The notes under the pieces were generated by a model. It ran no database searches. It saw only the letters and a program-made list of their open reading frames with translations, and had not been told where the DNA came from. A stretch of DNA of 64,000 nt from positions 334,570,651 to 334,634,650 of the forward strand of contig NC_092874.1 of assembly GCF_028372415.1 (NCBI RefSeq), read 5' to 3'. Source of the DNA: Notamacropus eugenii (lineage: Eukaryota > Chordata > Mammalia > Diprotodontia > Macropodidae). The first letter of the stretch is position 1. Each line of letters starts with the position of its first letter. A program made the position numbers and the translations under genes. This document shows positions 9,755-21,350 of this stretch, in pieces.

Positions 9755-9865
9755 GGGATTTGTTGTCCTTCATTCTGGAAGAGGACCAAAATGACATCAC
9801 TGTTAGAGTCAAGTTACAGTGTGTCTGACAATGGCTGATCAGACCAATACTAGCTTGGAACAGTC
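9755..9865 (-). mobile_element. RTE-tailed dispersed repeat (copy 1)
   Basis: 'tttgttgtccttcattctgg' and 'agaggaccaaaatgacatca' are the reverse complement of a tail of the form GGTCCTCTT...GAAGGACAAACAAC. The same block recurs at 10130, 18640, 21475 and 37437. Confidence 0.7.
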
Positions 9866-10129
9866 AAGCACAAATTGGCTAATTCCCCAAATTCTCACAT
9901 CTCATGTTACTTTTGAGCTACTTTGATTCTCTCCTAAGCAACTGGAAAAGAGAGCACAGATAGGAGGAAAAGGAACCAACAGTAGTATGTAGGTTCCAAA
10001 TATTGACAATCAGATTAACAGAACTGTTAAAGCCAGCCTTTGGACTTAGCCCTGGGTAACAGAGAAAGAGAAAGATTTTTCCTCTCGTCTACATCCTATT
10101 AGATTTCCCCCACTTATCTCAGCATTGTT

Positions 10130-10200
10130 GTTCTTGCTGTGTTTGTCCTTCCTTCTCAAAGAGGACCATGACATCAAGGTGATGACATGACTTGCTTTTA
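10130..10200 (-). mobile_element. RTE-tailed dispersed repeat (copy 2, short)
   Basis: 'tgtgtttgtccttccttctc' and 'agaggaccatgacatcaagg' are the same tail block as at 9755. Confidence 0.7.
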
Positions 10201-10665
10201 CTATCTCAGCATACTTTACCAACAAAGGAATAGTGAGCTCTCATGGCCAGGGATGGAGCAAGAAGCTGTGAAGTTACCAGTTGACTAGACAGGAAAGGCT
10301 TAGGAAGGAGGGATGAAGGACTCACTTGTTCTGGCATTTGGTGACACTGACCCCATGACAATCACCACTCCCAGCCTCATGGGAGACTATAGAACAAATC
10401 TAGGGCACTGAATGTTCCTTCTGATTTGGGGACACCTGAACAAGACCAGAAAAGGTCAGGTCCTGGGGTTAGAATCATGTGGGTCTCCTGTAACAGAATG
10501 TCCTAGCCCCTTCAGTCTGGATGTTCTTCTGGCCCACTCTGAATCATTGCAAAACTTCTTAGAAAAGGAGGAACTGGAAATTGGGTTCCACAGAGTCTAA
10601 CAGAGGAAATCGAAATCACACTAATCTTATTGTGGGGCAAAGTTTAGATAAGGATAATGATAAAA
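10201..10665. other. Non-repetitive stretch, nothing recognised
   Basis: No known repeat or exon is seen. A 62-codon frame at 10412-10600 is unremarkable. Confidence 0.35.
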
Positions 10666-10887
10666 GCAGCTAGATGAAGCAGTGGATAGAGCACAGGGCT
10701 GGGAATCAGGAAGATGAGTCTTCCTGAGTTCAAATCTGGCCTCAGGCACTTACTAGCTGTGTGGCTCTTGGCAAGTCACTTAACTTTGTTGGCCTCAGTT
10801 TCCTCACCTGTAAAATGAGCTGGAGAAGAACTAGTCCAGTATTTTTGCTAAGAAAACCACAAATGAAGTGAATGAACAACAACAATG
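10666..10887 (+). mobile_element. Mar-1-like CORE-SINE
   Basis: Full arrangement: head 'gcagctagatgaagcagtgg', CORE 'tcactt', 'cctgtaaaatgagctggaga', tail ending in AACAACAAC. Confidence 0.92.
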
Positions 10888-11007
10888 ATTAAAGACAGAG
10901 TTTCTGGGATACTAAGGTCAAATCCAGTAAAGGAGGAAGTCAGAATTCCTAGTACAAAGCTTAGATCTGATCTTGGTTTCACATATCTGTATAGCACAGT
11001 ATATTTT

Positions 11008-11091
11008 CTTCCTTCCTTCCTTCCTTCCTTCCTTCCTTCCTTCCTTCCTTCCTTCCTTCCTTCCTTCCTTCCTTCCTTTCTTCCTTTCTTT
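11008..11091. repeat. (TTCC)n tract
   Basis: About 84 bp of TTCC units abutting the 3' end of the minus-strand L1 at 11092, as at 4602. The Ser-Phe-Leu-Pro frames crossing it are artefacts. Confidence 0.95.
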
Positions 11092-11815
11092 CTAATACAT
11101 TTCCACATTAGTTGTGTTGTAAAAGAAGAATCAGAACAAAAGAGAAAAACGCAAGAAAGAAAAAAAAGAGAGAGAGAAAATAGTGTGCTTCAATCTGCAT
11201 TCAGACTTCATAGTTCTTTCTCTGATTTTCCATCCTGAGTCTTTTGGAATTGACTTAGATCATTGCATCTCTGAGAAGAGCTAAGTCTATCAAAGCTGAT
11301 CATCTCACAATGTTTCTGTTACTATGTACAATGTTTTCCTGGTTCTGCTCATTTCACTTTGTATCAATTCATACAAGTCTTTCCAGGTTTTTCTGAAATT
11401 CACCTGCTTATCATTTCTTATGGAACAATAGTATTCTATTATATTCATATACCACAACTTATTCAGTCATTCCCCAAATGATGGGTATATTCCCTCAATT
11501 TCCAATTTTTGGCCACCACAAAAAGAGCTACTATAAATATTTTTCTATGTATGAATCTTTTTCCCTTTTTAATGATCTCTTTGGGATGTAGACCTAGTAG
11601 TGGTATTGCTGGTTCAAAGGGTATGCACAATTTTATCTCCCTTTGGGCATAGTTCCAAATTGCTCTCCAAAATGATTGGATCAGTTCACAACTCCACCAA
11701 CAGTGTATTAGAGTTCCAATTTTCCACATCTTCTCCAACATTTATCATTTATTTTGCTTTTCTACTTGTAAGTCAATCTGATAGGTGCAAGGTGGTACCT
11801 CAGAGTTAACATTCA
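11092..11815 (-). mobile_element. 5'-truncated L1: 3' UTR and ORF2 C-terminus
   Basis: Minus-strand 11463-11741 is open and contains 'KIGTLIHCWWSCELIQSFW' and 'IPFEPAIPLLGLHPKEI'. These are the mammalian L1 ORF2 C-terminal block and its conserved PYDPAIPLLGIYPKE-type motif. The 3' UTR lies at 11092-11340. Reading frames are interrupted beyond the open piece, so it is dead. Confidence 0.92.
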
Positions 11816-11935
11816 TTCTTTCATAAAATTTTGAGTTTCAAATTTTCTCCTTCCCTCTCTCTCCTACCAAGATGGTAAGCAATTTGATATAGGTTACATA
11901 TGTAGCACAGTGTTTTCTAAGGTCACTCATTCTAG
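11816..11935 (-). mobile_element. Second L1 3' UTR fragment
   Basis: 'aattttgagtttcaaatttt' and 'aagatggtaagcaatttgat' repeat the L1 3' UTR pattern in the same orientation directly after the previous copy. Confidence 0.75.
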
Positions 11936-11959
11936 TCCATCAGAGATCATTAGAAATTG

Positions 11960-12205
11960 GATGTCATCTATAGTGGGTACCATGTGAGTCAGGATAAACC
12001 TGGATTCAAATCTTGTCTCTGATAACTGACTAGTTGTATCAGTTATCATAGGAAAGTCATTTAAACTCTCTAAACCTCAATTTCCTCATCTGTGAAATGG
12101 GAATTTATTACCTACTAATCTGGGTGGTTGTGAAGCTTCAGTGAGTTAATTCCTGTAAAGCATTTTGCAAACCCTGAAGTTCATGTACGTAAATATCCAT
12201 TTTTA
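11960..12205 (+). mobile_element. MIR SINE
   Basis: CORE 'atttcctcatctgtgaaatg' and the 3' part 'cctgtaaagcattttgcaaa' in plus orientation. Confidence 0.75.
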
Positions 12206-12539
12206 TTGCCTCTTCTTACCCCTTAAATTGAAAGGTGAGGAAACTAGAGAGAGGAAAGTTTATAAAGCCAGTTAATAACACATCAAGCACAGGTTCTCTC
12301 AGACCTGACTCAAGACCACTTTGGGTCTGGGACTCTCCATACATTCCAGTCAAAGCAAAAATTTCATTCACATTGGCATTAAATAATAATGATGATACTT
12401 CTAACATTAGAGAAATATAACTACCCTAATCTAAGAAAATATCTTTCATTTTTCAAAGCAATACTATATTTAGAAGTCCTCTCTCTCTCCAACAGAGAAT
12501 TTTTAAAAATTAATCAATCAGTATTTGATTTAAATAAAT

Positions 12540-12665
12540 TGATTTAAATCAATCAATCAATTTATTAAGGACCTATGGTATATTAGGGACTGTGATAAAC
12601 ACTGGGTATGCAAAAGAAGGGGAAGTATCCTCCCTGTCTTCAAGGAGTTTGTAATCCAAATATGG
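12540..12665 (-). mobile_element. L2 3' end
   Basis: 'aatcaatcaatttattaagg', then 'gtcttcaaggagtttgtaat': antisense L2 3' end. Confidence 0.78.
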
Positions 12666-12824
12666 AAATTTCTTAAGCTATTTATAAGATGACCTTTGCC
12701 TTTTATCACCTATTATTCCTGTTTGGGTCAGAGAAATTAATGCAAGATTGTTCCTAGTGTATGATTTTTAAAAATGATGATAGCTCAGCTCATATCAATA
12801 AAGATATGCACACACATAAGTGCA

Positions 12825-13045
12825 TAGAAGGGATGGGTGGTATAGTGGTTGGAGGGCTGACCTCAAAGACCAGAAGACCTGGGGTCAAGGCTCTGCCACA
12901 CACTAGTTCTGTGACCCTGGGTGAGACACCCAACTTTTCAGTGATCTAGGAAATGCTTTAATCCTATAAGGTGCAAAAAAGGTATCCATGTGCATTGGGA
13001 AAGGGAATTCCCTATTCCCATGAAATCACAGGTCCAGTCATTATC
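12825..13045 (+). mobile_element. Ther-2-like CORE-SINE
   Basis: 'tctgtgaccctgggtgagac' is followed by 'gtgatctaggaaatgcttta' and the characteristic 3' part ending 'gaaatcacaggtccag'. This 3' part also occurs at 16905, 22845 and 24490. Confidence 0.7.
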
Positions 13046-13054
13046 CCTATACAT

Positions 13055-13275
13055 AAAATACTTTGATATTTATAAAGCACCTTCTCATCAGCTGCTTTCA
13101 TCTGCCTTATAAGGCAGGTCATGCAATTGTTATCTTTATTTTCAAGATCAGGCAACAGAGAGATTGCAGTTTGTCTAAGGTCACACTGAGAGTAAGAACT
13201 CTCTGGCAGACCTGAGACTTAAACCCAGATCTTCTGACTCCAAGTCCAGTGCTCTTTGCACTTCACAATCCTGTC
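13055..13275 (-). mobile_element. MIR SINE
   Basis: Antisense MIR: 'gatatttataaagcacct', 'aggtcacactgagagtaaga', 'acccagatcttctgactcca'. Confidence 0.78.
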
Positions 13276-13289
13276 TGTCAGAACCTTGC

Positions 13290-14115
13290 TCTGATCTGGC
13301 TGGATATAATTGAACCTGGAGATGGATAGGATGGCTCCAGCCAGAATGACCTCTCTCCTCCCAACATATGTCCTCCTAACATCTCTGTCTCTGATCATTG
13401 TCCCATCATTCATCCAAGCTGCAAGCCTCAGAGTTATCTGTAATTCTTCCTTTTCCTTCCTTAAACATGTACCATGATTTCTCACCTTTGCTCATAACAT
13501 TATGTACACATGGAATTCCTCTTCCTTTTCCTCCCATGTCCAGCTCTGCTAACTAAAATTATCCACCACCACCACTACCCCCCTCCTTTTTAAGAAAGAA
13601 CAAACATACAAACATTTTCCCTCAATATCTCAGGGACACAGTCTTAGCTCAGTTCCGACACAGTGTTGGTCCTACAAAGTTCAGGTCTAAATATAATATA
13701 GCTGCCAGATGAGCCCTCTTCCTGTTTACCTCTGAGCTAGATCCCACAGGTCATTCCTGCTCCTTAGGACATGGAGGATGCTCCCATCTTTCAAGGCCTA
13801 GTTGAAATGGCTACTTTTCCCATGAAGCCTTCTCTGACACTTCTCCTATCCTCCACGTCAAAGGAAAGTTCTCAAAAATAAAAAAATTTGAAAAAAAGAA
13901 AGTTTTCCTTTCTCCAAACTCCTATATTTGTTTTTTAACTCTCTCATGACCTGGATTAAATCCTGTTTTAAATTTATTTGAGTAGGTATTTTGTCTCCTT
14001 TTATTAGCCAGGTCCCTTTCCCCAAGGGACCCCATCTTATTTACTATTATCTCCCTTCCAGAACTTGGCACCAGACCCTACATAGGAAAGACACTCAATA
14101 AGTATTTTAAAAATG
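13290..14115 (+). mobile_element. L2 LINE, ORF2 end and 3' UTR
   Basis: L2 in sense orientation: 'caagctgcaagcctcagagt' (ORF2), 'gccttctctgacacttctcc', and the 3' terminus with 'acttggcac' and 'cactcaataagtattt'. A short A-rich insertion sits near 13870-13905. Confidence 0.8.
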
Positions 14116-14464
14116 AATAAAAGGATGGCAGAGTTATAATGGACCTAGTCACAGTCACATGCCCTTGTAGATTCCAGAGATCACTTCTGGCACAGGGGAA
14201 TTAAGTTGATATTCAAGCTGAGCCTTGTAGAATGGGTAGGATATGGATAAGTAGAAAGGAAGGGAGCCTAGAGCATTGAGGCCTAGAGGTAGAAGCTAAG
14301 CATAATGTCCCACTCAATGATCCCCCAAACTTGTTAGCTTAGCTCAGATATACCTCCATCAGGGAAACTGAAACTTTGCCTTCAATTTTTCTAATTCCAG
14401 TTATGTTTTTGGAATTGCTGTCTATATATTGTTTGCTTGGTTCTACTTACTTTACTCTTTACCA

Positions 14465-14623
14465 GTTAATGAATCAATAAGCATTTGTTAAAGTGGCTAC
14501 TTAAACATCAGGCACTATGTGTGCTAAGCACTGGGGCAGTCCCTGCCCTCAAGAAGTTCCTAATCTAGTAGAAGAGACAATACGTAAACAAATATAAACA
14601 AACAAGTTTTATACAAGATAAAT
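14465..14623 (-). mobile_element. L2 3' end, left piece
   Basis: 'gaatcaataagcatttgtta', then 'ctgccctcaagaagttccta': antisense L2. It resumes at 15376 after a nested insertion with the 9-bp duplication aagataaat. Confidence 0.85.
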
Positions 14624-15375
14624 GTTATCGTTGTTCAGTCAGTGTCCAACTCTTGTGACTTCTTTTGGGGTATTCTTTTTTTTTTATTATTATTGTATTT
14701 ATTTTTAGATTTCGACATTCATTTCCACAAAATTTTGAGTTCCAATTTTTCTCCCCATCTCTCCCCTCCTCCCACCTCATAATACCTTGCATTCTGATTA
14801 CCCCGTCCCTCAATGTACCCTCCTTTCTATCACACCCCACCCTTTGCTTATCCACATCTTCTCTCTTTTCTTGTAGGGCAAGATAAATTTCTATACCCCA
14901 TTACCTGTATTTCTTATTTCCCAGTTATATGCAATAGTAATTCTCAACATTTGTTTCTAATACTTTGAATTCCAACTTCTCTCCCTTCCTCCCTCCCCAC
15001 CCATCCCCACTGAGAAGGCAAGCAATTCAGGACAGGCTATATATGTGTCATTTTGCAAAAGACTTCCATAATAGTCATGTTGTGTAAGACTAACTATATT
15101 ACTATATTGCCCTCTATCCTACCCTGTCCTCCCCTTTTCTTTATTCTCTCATTTGACCTTGTCCCTTCTCTTTTGGGGTATTCTTGGCACAGATACTGGA
15201 GAGGTTTGCCATTTCCCTCGCCAGTTCATTTGACAGAAGAGGAAACTGAGGCATATAGGGCTAAGTGTCTTGGCCAGGATCACACAGCTAATAAGTGTCT
15301 GAAGCCAGATTTGAACTCGGCAAGATGAGTCTTCCTGACCTAACACTCTATCCACTGTGTCACCCATGTATCCAT
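14624..15375 (-). mobile_element. Mar-1-like CORE-SINE split by an L1 3' fragment
   Basis: The SINE tail lies at 14624-14677 and the rest at 15169-15375 ('aagaggaaactgaggcatat', 'ggatcacacagctaataagt'). The whole unit is flanked by aagataaat (14615-14623 and 15376-15384) within L2. Confidence 0.88.
14678..15168 (-). mobile_element. L1/HAL1-type 3' UTR insertion with 17-bp TSD
   Basis: On the minus strand this is a 5'-truncated copy of the 3' region also present at 33071-33500 (shared blocks 'attttgagttccaa', 'ttgtagggcaagata', 'acctgtatttcttatttccc', 'tgtgtaagactaactatatt'). The poly(T) at 14677-14685 is its A-tail on the opposite strand. It is flanked by the 17-bp direct repeat tcttttggggtattctt (14661-14677 and 15169-15185). 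Confidence 0.92.
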
Positions 15376-15610
15376 AAGATAAATAAGAAATAACAAGAGT
15401 GAAGGCATTAGAATTAAGGGAAGGGTTGGGAAAGGCTTCCTGTAAAAACTGGCATTTTAGTTTGAGACTTAAAGAAAGTCATGGAAGCCAGCAGGTAGAG
15501 TTAAGGAGGGAAGAGTATTCCAGGCATGGTGGTCAGCCAGAGAAAATGCCCAGAGACAAGAGACATGGTGTCTTGTTTGTGCAACAGTATGGTCACCAAA
15601 TCAAAGACTA
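15376..15610 (-). mobile_element. L2, right piece
   Basis: 'gggttgggaaaggcttcctg' and 'cagccagagaaaatgcccag' continue the antisense L2 from 14623. Confidence 0.85.
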
Positions 15611-16285
15611 CAGGTTCATATAAGTCTTCCCATGTTTCTCTAAATTTTTCATAATTATCATTCCTTACAGCACAGTAATATTTCATTACATTCACACAAA
15701 GTAATTTGTTTGGAGGACATCTATGGATACACATCAAAATATTTTTTTTTCTGTTTCTTCAATACCATAAAAAGGGCTAATTTGAATATCTTAGTGTATT
15801 TGGGACCTTTCTTTCTATCATTGACTTCCTTGACGTATGTGCCTAGAAGTGGAATCTTTTGGTCAAATGGTGTGGACTTTCTTTCCAGAAAAAGTCAATA
15901 AGCATTTATTAAGAAGCCCTGTTCACCAGACACTATACTAAATGCTGTGATAAAAGAGCTTACATTCTAATGGAGGAGAGAACACACAAATCACTTGAGA
16001 TACAAGAACTGCCAAAATGGCTGCACTAATTAACAGCTCCACCAACCCATGGACGGCTGTGCCTAGCTTTCCATAGCCCCTCTTCACATTTATTCCCATC
16101 TTTTTTCATCTTTGCCAATTTTCTGAGTTTGAGGGGAAGCCTCAGAGTTCTTCGATCTCCATTTTTCTTATTACTAGTGATTTGGTGGAGCCCTTTTTCA
16201 TATAATTGCTAATAGCTTGCAATCATTGTGAGAACTGTTTTTTCATGTACTTTTATTTATCCATCCTATTTAATAAGTATTCCAT
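15611..16285 (-). mobile_element. L1 ORF2 C-terminal region interrupted by L2 (15893-15995)
   Basis: Minus-strand codons at 15600-15737 include 'VMKYYCAVRNDNYEKFRETW', an L1 ORF2 C-terminal motif. The upstream part of ORF2 continues at 15996-16285 ('gcactaattaacagctccac'). Confidence 0.82.
15893..15995 (-). mobile_element. L2 3' end within L1
   Basis: 'gtcaataagcatttattaag', then 'gagcttacattctaatgg': antisense L2 3' end between two contiguous L1 pieces. Confidence 0.72.
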
Positions 16286-16744
16286 CTCAGCTGCAAACAT
16301 TCAGTACAGTGGCTACCTAGATAACACTGTGGGCTGAGGCCACAGGGGCTGGTAACCTTTGACATCTCCATCCTTTACCTAGAGCAGTGGTTTGCTCTAA
16401 GTTCATTGCTTTTGGCTGCTTGACTTAACAAGGGTAGTAGGCTCTCCCAACTATCAAATTCATTGGCTCTTCACTCCCATTCTGATCACTGCAAGTTAAG
16501 TTGCTCTTTATAGAGTTGCTAATTATAGAAATATTCACTTAAGTTTAAAGATTCTCCTTGACAAAATGGAACATAAAAATGTCCCCAAGGAACAAACATG
16601 AATCAGTTATAAAAGAGACAGAAGATATCTATATATACTTAAGTTTATGCATTCCTACCTTGATCCCTCACCTATAGCCAGTCAGAAAATATCTGCCCAT
16701 GCTCCTGAGTTGGGGGTATAGGAGGGACCTGTTACACTCACTCA
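16286..16744. other. Non-repetitive stretch, nothing recognised
   Basis: I see no repeat, RNA gene or coding exon. Confidence 0.35.
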
Positions 16745-17185
16745 GCATTTTCCCAACCCTAGGTTCATACTCTCCCTTATACTTGGAATGTCATCTTTCC
16801 CTCTCTGCTTCCAAACCTCAACTCCCATGGCACCTTCACCAGGAAGCTTTCCTTGACTCCTCCTGTTAGTGATGATCTACTGATCACAGAACAGGGATAG
16901 GTAAAGGACCTGTGATTTCACAGAAGTAGGAAATTCCAGGGTGAGGAAACTCCCTCTACCTATGCAGGTAGCTACCTACTATACAATTTATACTCTTAGT
17001 AAAGTCTTGCCTCCAACATTGAGAGATTAAATGACACAGCCATGACGTGTCAGAGATGGGACTTGAACTCAAGTCTTCTGGTCTTTGAGACTAGTTCAGT
17101 ATTCACTATGACACTCTGCTTTGTATGTAATTCACTATGTTTCTGTCTTATCACCCATTAAACTCCTTGTAGGCAAGGATTTAGC
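16745..17185 (+). mobile_element. L2 3' region split by a Ther-2-like SINE
   Basis: 16745-16880 ('acttggaatgtcatctttcc', 'ccaggaagctttccttgact') and 17128-17185 ('aactccttgtaggcaaggat') are consecutive L2 segments. The SINE at 16905-17127 lies between them. Confidence 0.72.
16905..17127 (-). mobile_element. Ther-2-like CORE-SINE
   Basis: Antisense copy: 'ggacctgtgatttcacagaa', 'ggaaactccctctacctatg', then 'gggacttgaactcaagtctt'. Confidence 0.7.
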
Positions 17186-18514
17186 ATAAACAATATGAAT
17201 ATTCTCAACACAGCGTTCTGCATAAATATAGGTGAACCTAGGTTTAGTACAAACATTTGTAAAAAAATGTTTGTATATGTGAATGAATTCTTTCTTCTTT
17301 TATGGTTTTCAAAAAATTGTCAGCTTGACGCATTCTCCCTACCCTGGTCCTTGCTGAACAAGGGAACACAGTCTCTTTCCTTCTCTTTGTTCTCTGAACT
17401 CCCTCTAATCTATTTTTGCAAATGCTAGCAGAAACTCTCCAGTTCAAGAGTCCCTGGGTATCTTAGTTGTAGTTGGCTGACACCAGGAGTTTCCTCCAAC
17501 TACATATTACTCAAAGGAAAAGATGACAACTAATAGGAAGTTAACCAAAGCCATACCTACATTTGTCAGAAGAAGTAGACCTGGAGGGAGTTGATTAGAC
17601 AGTGCAGAGTCAAGGTGAAGGTGAAATGGCCATTCACCAGTTTCACCAAGTGTTTTATATTTTAATGTTTTAAGTATTAACTTCCTGGGAGAGTGTAATA
17701 GGAGTTGTGGGTTATTGTATCATGTTTTTTAAAGTATTTGTCAATGTGTACTTACTTCTTTTCTTTTGGTATGGAGGAAATCAATAGTTATGCTACTTTA
17801 TCTACAGTGTACATTAAGTATCTTTTTGACCACTTTTGGGAAGACTAGACCTGAGCCAAACCTAAGCTTTTAAGTGATTTTCCCTGGAGTTCTAGAGTGG
17901 GAATGTAGAGAATCCTCGAGTCTGAGAAGTTGCTTGATCCTTCTCTTTAGAGGTCAGGTTCCCTTAGGGCTAAATTTGGCCCCTTAATAAGAGAGGGCGC
18001 TCCAATCCCATGGATTTAGTGAGTGTTATTGCATAAGAATGTTGGAAGGAAGCAGAAGGTCCCATTAGGAAAAAGACCTACAGCATAGTTGACCTAGTTA
18101 ACAACAAAGGAATATGCTTCTGAATCCATTTGAATCCTAATAGCAAACTCTTGACAACATAATTTGTATGATATGTTTTGCCCATTTCCCTCTTTACTAA
18201 TGTCACCTTCGAGCCTCAGTGAGGGGACTGTTTCCTTCTGGTTTTGTGTCACCCATGAAGGACAGCCCTCCATGCATTTAGATTGTAATGATGCAACGAA
18301 AGATGAGGGTCTTTCTGTGGATCTGTGGACCATTCAAAGTGGGGAATGAGAAAGGTGATTTATTGAGGACCCCCACTCTATTTCAATCTATATGAATCAA
18401 TTTGATATGATTCCATAGGGGTAGTGATTATAAGTTCTAGGTATCAGTTCCCAAAGCTGTGAGCTACAGATTGTAGGGACCACTGGAATAGGGTAGGGGT
18501 GGAAACATGGTCTG
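17186..18514. other. 1.3 kb largely non-repetitive sequence
   Basis: No repeat family is obvious. The open frames (60-80 codons on both strands) overlap each other and show no domain or splice context. I see no exon I would defend. Confidence 0.35.
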
Positions 18515-18630
18515 TCCTACACGTTAGAAAGACCAGTCTGACAGTTGAATAAAGGAGAGACTGAAGTGGGGAGAGATGGGAGATGAGGAGATCAGCCAGG
18601 TTATTGTAACAGTCCAGGTGTTACAGTTAT
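18515..18630 (-). mobile_element. L2 ORF2 fragment, left piece
   Basis: 'gaaagaccagtctgacagtt' and 'ttgtaacagtccaggtg' are antisense L2 ORF2. It resumes at 18825. Confidence 0.8.
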
Positions 18631-18639
18631 CCGTACAAA

Positions 18640-18822
18640 TCTTCCCATCTTGGGGATGGGAAGTTGTCTTGACTTTTGTTTTGCCATGGGACTCTGATGA
18701 CTCTGGAGAAGGGAGGCTGATAACTCTGGGTAGCTCTGCTTCATTTAAGTTCAATTCACCCAAAGTCAAGAGTCATCCCCACGATGCCATTGGTCCTCTT
18801 TGAGAACAGAGGAGAAACAACA
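18640..18822 (+). mobile_element. RTE-tailed dispersed repeat (copy 3)
   Basis: 'gatgactctggagaagggag', then 'gccattggtcctctttgaga' and a terminal 'gaaacaacacc'. It is inserted in L2. Confidence 0.78.
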
Positions 18823-18824
18823 CC

Positions 18825-19135
18825 AGCTAGGGTCAACATCAGGGTAGTAGCAGTATTAAAAGAGAAAAGGGTGTGTGAAAGAGAGATGTTATGAAGGCAG
18901 AATCAACAATACTTGGCAACAGATTGGCAACGAGAGAGGGGAGGAGTCTAGGATATCATCCAGGCTATGAGTCTGAGTGACCAGGAGGAGAATGGTTCCC
19001 TTAGCAGTAATAGGAAAGTTAGAAAGTGGGGAGAGCTTGGGAAAAAAGATAAAAGAGTTCTATTTTAGACATGTTGAGTTTAAGATGGTCAATGGGCAAT
19101 TGGAGATGGAAACTTGGAGGTCAGGAGAGAGGTTA
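18825..19135 (-). mobile_element. L2 ORF2 fragment, right piece
   Basis: 'gagagatgttatgaaggcag', 'ttggcaacagattggcaacg' and 'tagacatgttgagtttaaga' are antisense L2 ORF2 blocks in the expected order. Confidence 0.85.
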
Positions 19136-19497
19136 GAGCTGAAGTAACTTACCTGTGGCCAGGTAGCCCATAAATGACAGAACTGGAGATTTCAAATAAA
19201 GCCTCTTTACTCTAAGTCCAATGTTCTTTACAATATGGCATGCTGCCTCATGGGATGTTAAAACAGAAAAGGTCTTTATAGATCTACTAGAAATTAACCC
19301 AAGGCAGAGTAAACATATCAAATCAATTTCCCCTTTCACAGGAGGACAGCTCATTAAAAACAAAATATCCTCTGTCTTTAACCTCTTTCATTGAGTTCTT
19401 CTCTGTATCTAAGCTTCTTTCAAGGAAGTAGACCTATCTAGGAAATTATCTTTTCCCCTTCAATCTCTGTCCCCAAATAGAAAGAACCCTAGATCCT

Positions 19498-19745
19498 TGC
19501 TGTTGTTCAGTTACTTAAGTCATGTCCCACTCTCCATGACCCCATTTGGGGTTTTCTTGGCAAAGATACTGAACTAGTTTTCCATTTCCTCCTGTGGCTC
19601 ATTTTACAGATGAAGAAACTGAGGCAAACAGGGATAAATGACTTGGCCAGAGTCATATAGCTATTAAGTGTCTGAGGTCAGATTTGAACTCATAAAGATG
19701 AGTCTTCCTGACTCCAGGTCAGGCCTTCTGTCTACTTCAACAACA
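19498..19745 (-). mobile_element. Mar-1-like CORE-SINE
   Basis: Complete antisense arrangement from 'gttgttcagttacttaagtc' through 'gatgaagaaactgaggcaaa' to 'gagtcttcctgactccaggt'. Confidence 0.92.
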
Positions 19746-20114
19746 GCTCCTTAGCCCAAACCAACACCATCAAATACTCTGCCAAGTAGAGCCTTAGGCA
19801 CCTCTGTTCCTAGGGACTGGCCCCATCCTTCTTAACTTCCTGTCTCTTCTGCTAGAAGCCAACCAACCTTAGGTAGGGAACAGCAGTACCATTTCTGCTG
19901 AGAACTGAGGCAGATGGGATGTAAGGTGAAGGCATAGAAAGATGGGGATGGGGAATGAGTAACTTGACAAGAGGGAAATGGATCCAGACCTCAGGGTCTG
20001 AGACAGACAAGAAGAGCAGGGTTTGTCAGGTCTGTATTGAGGTCCAAGAAAAGAATAACATTCCAGTATCTGCCTCTGATCCCCCATACCTCTTAAGCTG
20101 ATCCTCCAACCTGA
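19746..20114. other. Non-repetitive stretch, nothing recognised
   Basis: No repeat or coding exon is recognisable here. Confidence 0.35.
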
Positions 20115-20330
20115 AGAAGCATGGTGTTATGGAAAGATCATTGCGTTTGGAATGACAGTGTTTGAATTGCACTTCTGTCTACTTCTCACCTCTACTACTC
20201 ACTGTACATGTGGTTCTGGCCAAATCATTTCACTTCTCTGGACCTCAGTTTCTTCATCTGCAAAATGAGGGGCATAGGACAAGATGATCTCTAAGGGTCT
20301 TTCCAGTTCTGAATCCTAGGAACTCAACTG
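20115..20330 (+). mobile_element. MIR SINE
   Basis: 'tctggacctcagtttcttca', 'tctgcaaaatgaggggcata' and 'gatgatctctaagggtcttt' are a good sense MIR. Confidence 0.85.
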
Positions 20331-20394
20331 AGAAACAACCTCCAACAGAGCTAAGAGGGTCCCATCAATAAAGGGCAGGGGGTGGGGAAGGGAG

Positions 20395-20545
20395 GTAGCT
20401 TTTGATAGATTAGAACCTTCCTTCAAATCCCACCTCCTATCTGTGTGATCTTGGGCAAGTCACAACTGCTTAGTTTCCTTATCTTCAAAAAGAGGGTTGG
20501 ACCAAATGACCTCAAAGCTTGGTCCCTTCCATCTATTACCGTCAT
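20395..20545 (+). mobile_element. MIR SINE
   Basis: 'gtgtgatcttgggcaagtca', then 'gttggaccaaatgacctcaa'. Confidence 0.75.
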
Positions 20546-20999
20546 TATTAACTTAAAGAAATAGCTCCTGGACCCACGTGGCTGAAGCACATGTCCCTCT
20601 CACTTTTCCCATAAGAGGATCCTCTGCACTGGACTCACACAGGCCTTCTGGACCAAGTCCTGGAAAACCTGATGTCCGATGAGAGATTAGATTTCCCTTT
20701 TTCATACTCTTAAGTTTGTTAACCCCCTGCTGCTTCAGCTGTCCAGGAAAAATTGATTACGATTTAGATTGTAGCTTATATTTAGGATTCCCTAAAAGAT
20801 GAGGGACTAAAAAGGGACTCTATACAATGTGAATCAGGCAGGAATAAATTCCCAAATATATTTCCTTCATGCAAAGGAAACACTAAAAGACACAGAAGAC
20901 TAATTGAACACATGATACATTTAAAACAACATTCAGTAAATTCATTCATGACAATTAATCCCCCTCCCATGAGAAGTTGAAGATTAATCCTCATCAGGA
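20546..20999. other. Unassigned, AT-rich in the second half
   Basis: This may be the upstream part of the repeat at 21000-21350. No gene is seen. Confidence 0.3.
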
Positions 21000-21350
21000 C
21001 ATAAAATACTCTGAAAAACTGGAATTGGGCATTTTACCTTCCACCGTGGCTGTATACTGTCTTCCTCAAAGTTCGCGTCTTCTGCCAAGCCAGCCCTACA
21101 GCTGAGATCCATCATCTTATCAGTGGTTACCTTCTCTAAGAGCACTAGAGTACTTCCAAGAGTGCTAGACTCCTCCCTGGACTATAGTCAGTTCCAAACA
21201 AAAGAGTCCAGAGTCTTTGGACCTCTTAAACTCACAAAATCACTTCGAAGGCACTTCCAAGGTTCACCAAACATCTCATTCACCAAACATCTGGAAAGTA
21301 CAAACACAAAATGGTCAACCCCAAACTCAGCCTCAATCTCACCTAAGTAA
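21000..21350. repeat. Dispersed repeat, LTR-like, related to 32225-32423
   Basis: 'cattttaccttccaccgtgg', 'cagttccaaacaaaagag' and intervening blocks align in order with 32255-32410. The family is unknown to me. There are overlapping frames of 73-75 codons but no coding evidence. Confidence 0.5.

Noticed and set aside
10848..11238. 86- and 117-codon frames crossing the second TTCC array
   Set aside because: They are driven by the same repeat, with L1 3' UTR on one side and unique sequence on the other.
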